Assembly: GCA_964640855.1 (NCBI GenBank)
Contig: CAZXIX010000010.1
Span: 4,891 to 68,890, forward strand
Reading direction: 5' to 3'
Length of the DNA: 64,000 bases
DNA from: JAJDFU01 sp964640855
GTDB taxonomy: Bacteria; Bacteroidota; Bacteroidia; Chitinophagales; Saprospiraceae
Below, one piece after another: positions 61,327 through 64,000 of this stretch. Position 1 is the stretch's first letter. Each line of letters begins with the position of its first letter. The notes beneath the pieces were generated by a model. The model was not told where the DNA came from and ran no database searches. It saw only the letters and a program-made list of their open reading frames with translations. The position numbers were made by a program, and so were the translations under genes.

Positions 61327-64000
61327 ATGAATCGGTTCTCAAACTTATTTGCGATCAGTCTGGTGTTTTTCAGCTGCTCCATTTGGGCGCAGCCTGCTGA
61401 TGATTACATCAAAGATTTATTGACGCCGACCCCGGAAGCGGCTGCTCTCGGTAAATACCTGGATATACCGGTAGGATATAATACCGGAACCGTCCATCTG
61501 AGTATCCCCATTCACACGGTTGAAGAGGCCGGTATCCGACTCCCTGTAAGTGTCGATTATCATACGGGGGGAATTAAAGCGGGCGAAATAGCCAGCCAGG
61601 TCGGTCTGGGATGGTCATTGCATGCAGGAGGGATGATTAGCCGGACCATTTATGGAAAAGCTGATGAATTTGGGGGTATGGCCGTAAAACCTTTACAAAC
61701 CGATCCATTCGAATATGTAGCGCCTACGGCAAGGAGTGGATTTATGTCTCCCGAAATGCGGCATGTTTGCGATGGAAAACTGGATTCTGAGCCTGACGTA
61801 TTCAGTTTTAATCTGGGGCATAAGTCCGGACGCTTTATCATTGATTATTCTCATCAAAAGGTCCAGGTTCTCCCGCATCAGGATTTGAGAATAGATTATA
61901 CGATTAAGCCAAATGGAGGGTTCATATTCGCCCTGATCGATTCCGATGGTACCCGCTACACTTTTGGCGAAGGTAATGCCGAAGATTGGGTGCAAATGAA
62001 AAGTGGTTTTTCAAGTGAGTCTTTTAGAGATCGAATAAGTGACGACCCTCGGCCCACTACCTGGTATCTTACCCAAATTGAAAGTGCAGACCGAAAGCAT
62101 CATATCCTACTGGAATATAAAACGATCAGTTACCAGTATGCCACTCTGGCGGGAAAGTCTCTGGGCATTCAGTATGGCTGTACTATTGATGGGCCTTTTT
62201 CTGCTCACGTGCAACCCACTCCGCAATTTTCAGAGAGAGGAAGAGAACATCCATCCGGAAAGAAGGTGAATTGGCAGCAAGTGAAAGGAGCCCAATTGGT
62301 TGCGGTATATTCTTCCACGGAGACCGTATCTTTTAAACATGAGCAAAAAAGGCTGGATATAGATGCCCTTACGGAAAACGGTATGGGTGTTTATCCCGGG
62401 AATAATGCTTTGAGCACCATAGAAATAGATAATGGCTTAAACCAGAAAGCATTTGACTTTACATATGATTACTTTATAGATCCTGACTTCAAAGACGAGT
62501 GGGGAAGTGAGGGGCGCCGGTTAAGACTTACCCAAATTCAAGAGCGTTCTCTTTCGGACCCTAACCTTTCCCTGCCTCCCTACCGGTTCGAATATCACGC
62601 TTTGAAACAGAATCCAGACGGCTCTCCATGGATGCCAAACCGCCTGACAAAAGCCATAGATCATTGGGGGTATTGCAATGGAGCTGTTGGCAATGAGGAC
62701 GCCCGATTCAATACCCCGACTTTCGCTTCCCGCTATTCAGTTGCGCCGCTGCAGTTTGGCGACGGAAACCGTGAAACAAACCCCGATTTCGCTTCATTGG
62801 GGCTTTTGAAAAAGATCCAATACCCTTTGGGGGGAAGCCGAACCTTTACCTTTGAATCTCACGATGGGGCCCGACCTTCCTATTCCACAAAGGAGGAAAG
62901 TTTTGCTTTTCTGGAAGCTGAGTTTGATCCTTCGGAATGCCCGAATGCTTTTCTTTGCTGTCCAAGCTTTCTGGATTCCGTTGATCACGACACGCTATCC
63001 CTGTTTCTTACCGATTCGGAACTGACAGGTGGAAGCCTGGAGTTCAGGATGGAAGAGCGCGTATTGAATGAATGCGGCATCTCAAATGAAAAAAACTATC
63101 ATTCCGATCACCGGGCTTTGCTGCATATAACCAGTGAAGCCGGATTCGATCGCAAGATTGATGTTAATATCAATAGCTTTACCCATCCTTCGAAGGCGGT
63201 CCGAATTCCTTTTATACAAATTGGCCTAACTGAACCGGCGAGGTATACCTTTCGGCTAACCGCTTATGGCCAAACTTATGCAGAGGTTGTGCTTCTGAAA
63301 GAGGTTGAGCGGATGGAAAGCGTAAACAGTTGGGTTGGGGGAGCCCGGATTAAGTCCATTTACACCTACGATGGTAACAAGGGTTTCACCCGATACTATG
63401 ATTACCATTATTTTGGAAAATCCGAGTCCAGCGGTCAAAGCCGTTGGTATCAGCGGTATCATACCACTATTCGGACAAAAGCTGAAGTTGGGATTCAGAG
63501 TAACGGGCAACCCCAGGGTTCCGGAATTTCGGATATAGATATGACCTATGCGGAAGAAAGACCCATCATTCCCAATTCAACACTTGATGGAAAACACATT
63601 TCCTATTTAAACGTAACCGAATGGGAAACAGATGATGAGGGGAATTCAAGAGGAAAAACCGAATACAATTTCTCATACGTACGCCCTTATACTTTATCCT
63701 TTTTCAATGTACCGGATCCCCGCATCGGCGATGGCTTGCTTTTATCCAAACGGATGTACAATGATGCCTATCAATTATTGGCTTATGATTCCATTGTTTA
63801 CCTGGAATCTCCCTGGATTTCTTATGCTCCCGAAGGAGAGTATTATTATCTGTTCAGAGCTCCAAACTATTGTCAATATGGGGATAATATAGTAAGATCA
63901 CCTATATATGAAGATTTCTCCTCTTTTTTGAGAACCAAGACCTACTTGAAAAAAAAGCAAATCAATTTTCAAGACGGAGTTATATCAACTTCCAGGTATT
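61327..64000 (+). CDS. RHS/YD-type giant surface protein, 3' partial
   Basis: The frame is open from ATG 61327 to the last base (891 codons seen), so the gene continues outside the window. It begins with a signal peptide (LFAISLVFFSCSIWAQ) and the Bacteroidota RHS-protein opening: TPEAAALGKYLDIPVGYNTG, LSIPIHTVEEAGIRLPVSVD, YHTGGIKAGEIASQVGLGWS and LHAGGMISR. Further on are TWYLTQIESADRKHHILLEY and LGLLKKIQYPLGG-type GLLKKIQYPLGGSRTFTF segments. Such proteins form large shells or carry C-terminal toxin domains; that end is not visible here. It lies 20 bases behind the M43-like gene and is probably co-transcribed with it. Confidence 0.88.
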   Translation, partial: MNRFSNLFAISLVFFSCSIWAQPADDYIKDLLTPTPEAAALGKYLDIPVGYNTGTVHLSIPIHTVEEAGIRLPVSVDYHTGGIKAGEIASQVGLGWSLHAGGMISRTIYGKADEFGGMAVKPLQTDPFEYVAPTARSGFMSPEMRHVCDGKLDSEPDVFSFNLGHKSGRFIIDYSHQKVQVLPHQDLRIDYTIKPNGGFIFALIDSDGTRYTFGEGNAEDWVQMKSGFSSESFRDRISDDPRPTTWYLTQIESADRKHHILLEYKTISYQYATLAGKSLGIQYGCTIDGPFSAHVQPTPQFSERGREHPSGKKVNWQQVKGAQLVAVYSSTETVSFKHEQKRLDIDALTENGMGVYPGNNALSTIEIDNGLNQKAFDFTYDYFIDPDFKDEWGSEGRRLRLTQIQERSLSDPNLSLPPYRFEYHALKQNPDGSPWMPNRLTKAIDHWGYCNGAVGNEDARFNTPTFASRYSVAPLQFGDGNRETNPDFASLGLLKKIQYPLGGSRTFTFESHDGARPSYSTKEESFAFLEAEFDPSECPNAFLCCPSFLDSVDHDTLSLFLTDSELTGGSLEFRMEERVLNECGISNEKNYHSDHRALLHITSEAGFDRKIDVNINSFTHPSKAVRIPFIQIGLTEPARYTFRLTAYGQTYAEVVLLKEVERMESVNSWVGGARIKSIYTYDGNKGFTRYYDYHYFGKSESSGQSRWYQRYHTTIRTKAEVGIQSNGQPQGSGISDIDMTYAEERPIIPNSTLDGKHISYLNVTEWETDDEGNSRGKTEYNFSYVRPYTLSFFNVPDPRIGDGLLLSKRMYNDAYQLLAYDSIVYLESPWISYAPEGEYYYLFRAPNYCQYGDNIVRSPIYEDFSSFLRTKTYLKKKQINFQDGVISTSRY

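Noticed and set aside
1..64000. tRNA, rRNA, riboswitch or replication origin
   Set aside because: Read for cloverleaf-type and conserved rRNA sequences on both strands; nothing convincing was seen, although a tRNA scan was not possible.

Overview
The window looks like a chromosomal segment of a Bacteroidota bacterium, most likely of the Saprospiria/Lewinella type. The evidence is the set of families: a SusC/SusD pair, a TonB-dependent receptor paired with a DUF4249 lipoprotein, type IX secretion C-terminal sorting domains, many lipoproteins, GEVED and choice-of-anchor J domains, a Bacteroidota-style RHS/YD protein start, and an effector-associated domain protein. The lineage is inferred; there is no rRNA or tRNA gene here to fix it. 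Two runs of 10 N (24998-25007 and 29855-29864) show it is a scaffold with nominal gaps.

Layout. 1-6.8 kb: end of a large T9SS-exported adhesin-like protein, a short-chain dehydrogenase remnant, a flavin amine oxidase, a plug-only TonB-receptor-like protein, an EGF-like lipoprotein, an isochorismatase-fold hydrolase and a small unknown protein. 7-10.3 kb: TonB-dependent receptor plus DUF4249 lipoprotein. 10.5-35.4 kb: a carbohydrate-use region that by eye is less GC-rich than its flanks. It has a minus-strand unit (ROK kinase, endonuclease/exonuclease/phosphatase lipoprotein, choice-of-anchor J lipoprotein), a tight plus-strand unit (two cupin phosphoglucose isomerases around a type I mannose-6-phosphate isomerase-like protein, a sulfatase, a six-hairpin glycosidase-like lipoprotein), a DUF5689-esterase fusion, and a minus-strand polysaccharide utilisation operon (SusC, SusD, LamG lipoprotein, then a SnoaL-like lipoprotein and two tandem GH144/glucoamylase-family lipoproteins). 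Behind these lie a second choice-of-anchor J lipoprotein and a GH172/DUF2961 gene broken by one in-frame stop. Copies of a dispersed repeat lie at both edges of this region.

36-38.8 kb: a close homologue of the eukaryotic delta-24 sterol reductase DHCR24, another repeat copy, and a two-gene HEPN module. 39.1-47.3 kb: a plus-strand cluster of exported Gfo/Idh/MocA oxidoreductases, a SUMF1-like protein, a TIM-barrel isomerase-like protein, an ADP-ribosylglycohydrolase-family lipoprotein and a phosphotriesterase-like lipoprotein, plausibly for periplasmic sugar or glycoside oxidation. 47.3-55 kb: a long inverted repeat, a DUF885 protein without its HExxH motif, a cytochrome c plus two-subunit molybdenum hydroxylase, a lipocalin-like protein and a saccharopine-dehydrogenase-like enzyme.

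54.9-58.7 kb holds the best candidate for an undescribed system: a membrane protein with a cytoplasmic EAD11-like domain, whose predicted periplasmic tail carries a GDQSPAV...YG motif, followed by an exported protein that repeats the same motif twice before a highly regular TPR array. A MITE-like element lies between the two genes. The window ends with an MscS channel, a T9SS-exported M43-like protein that has lost its zinc ligands, and the start of an RHS/YD-type protein running off the end.
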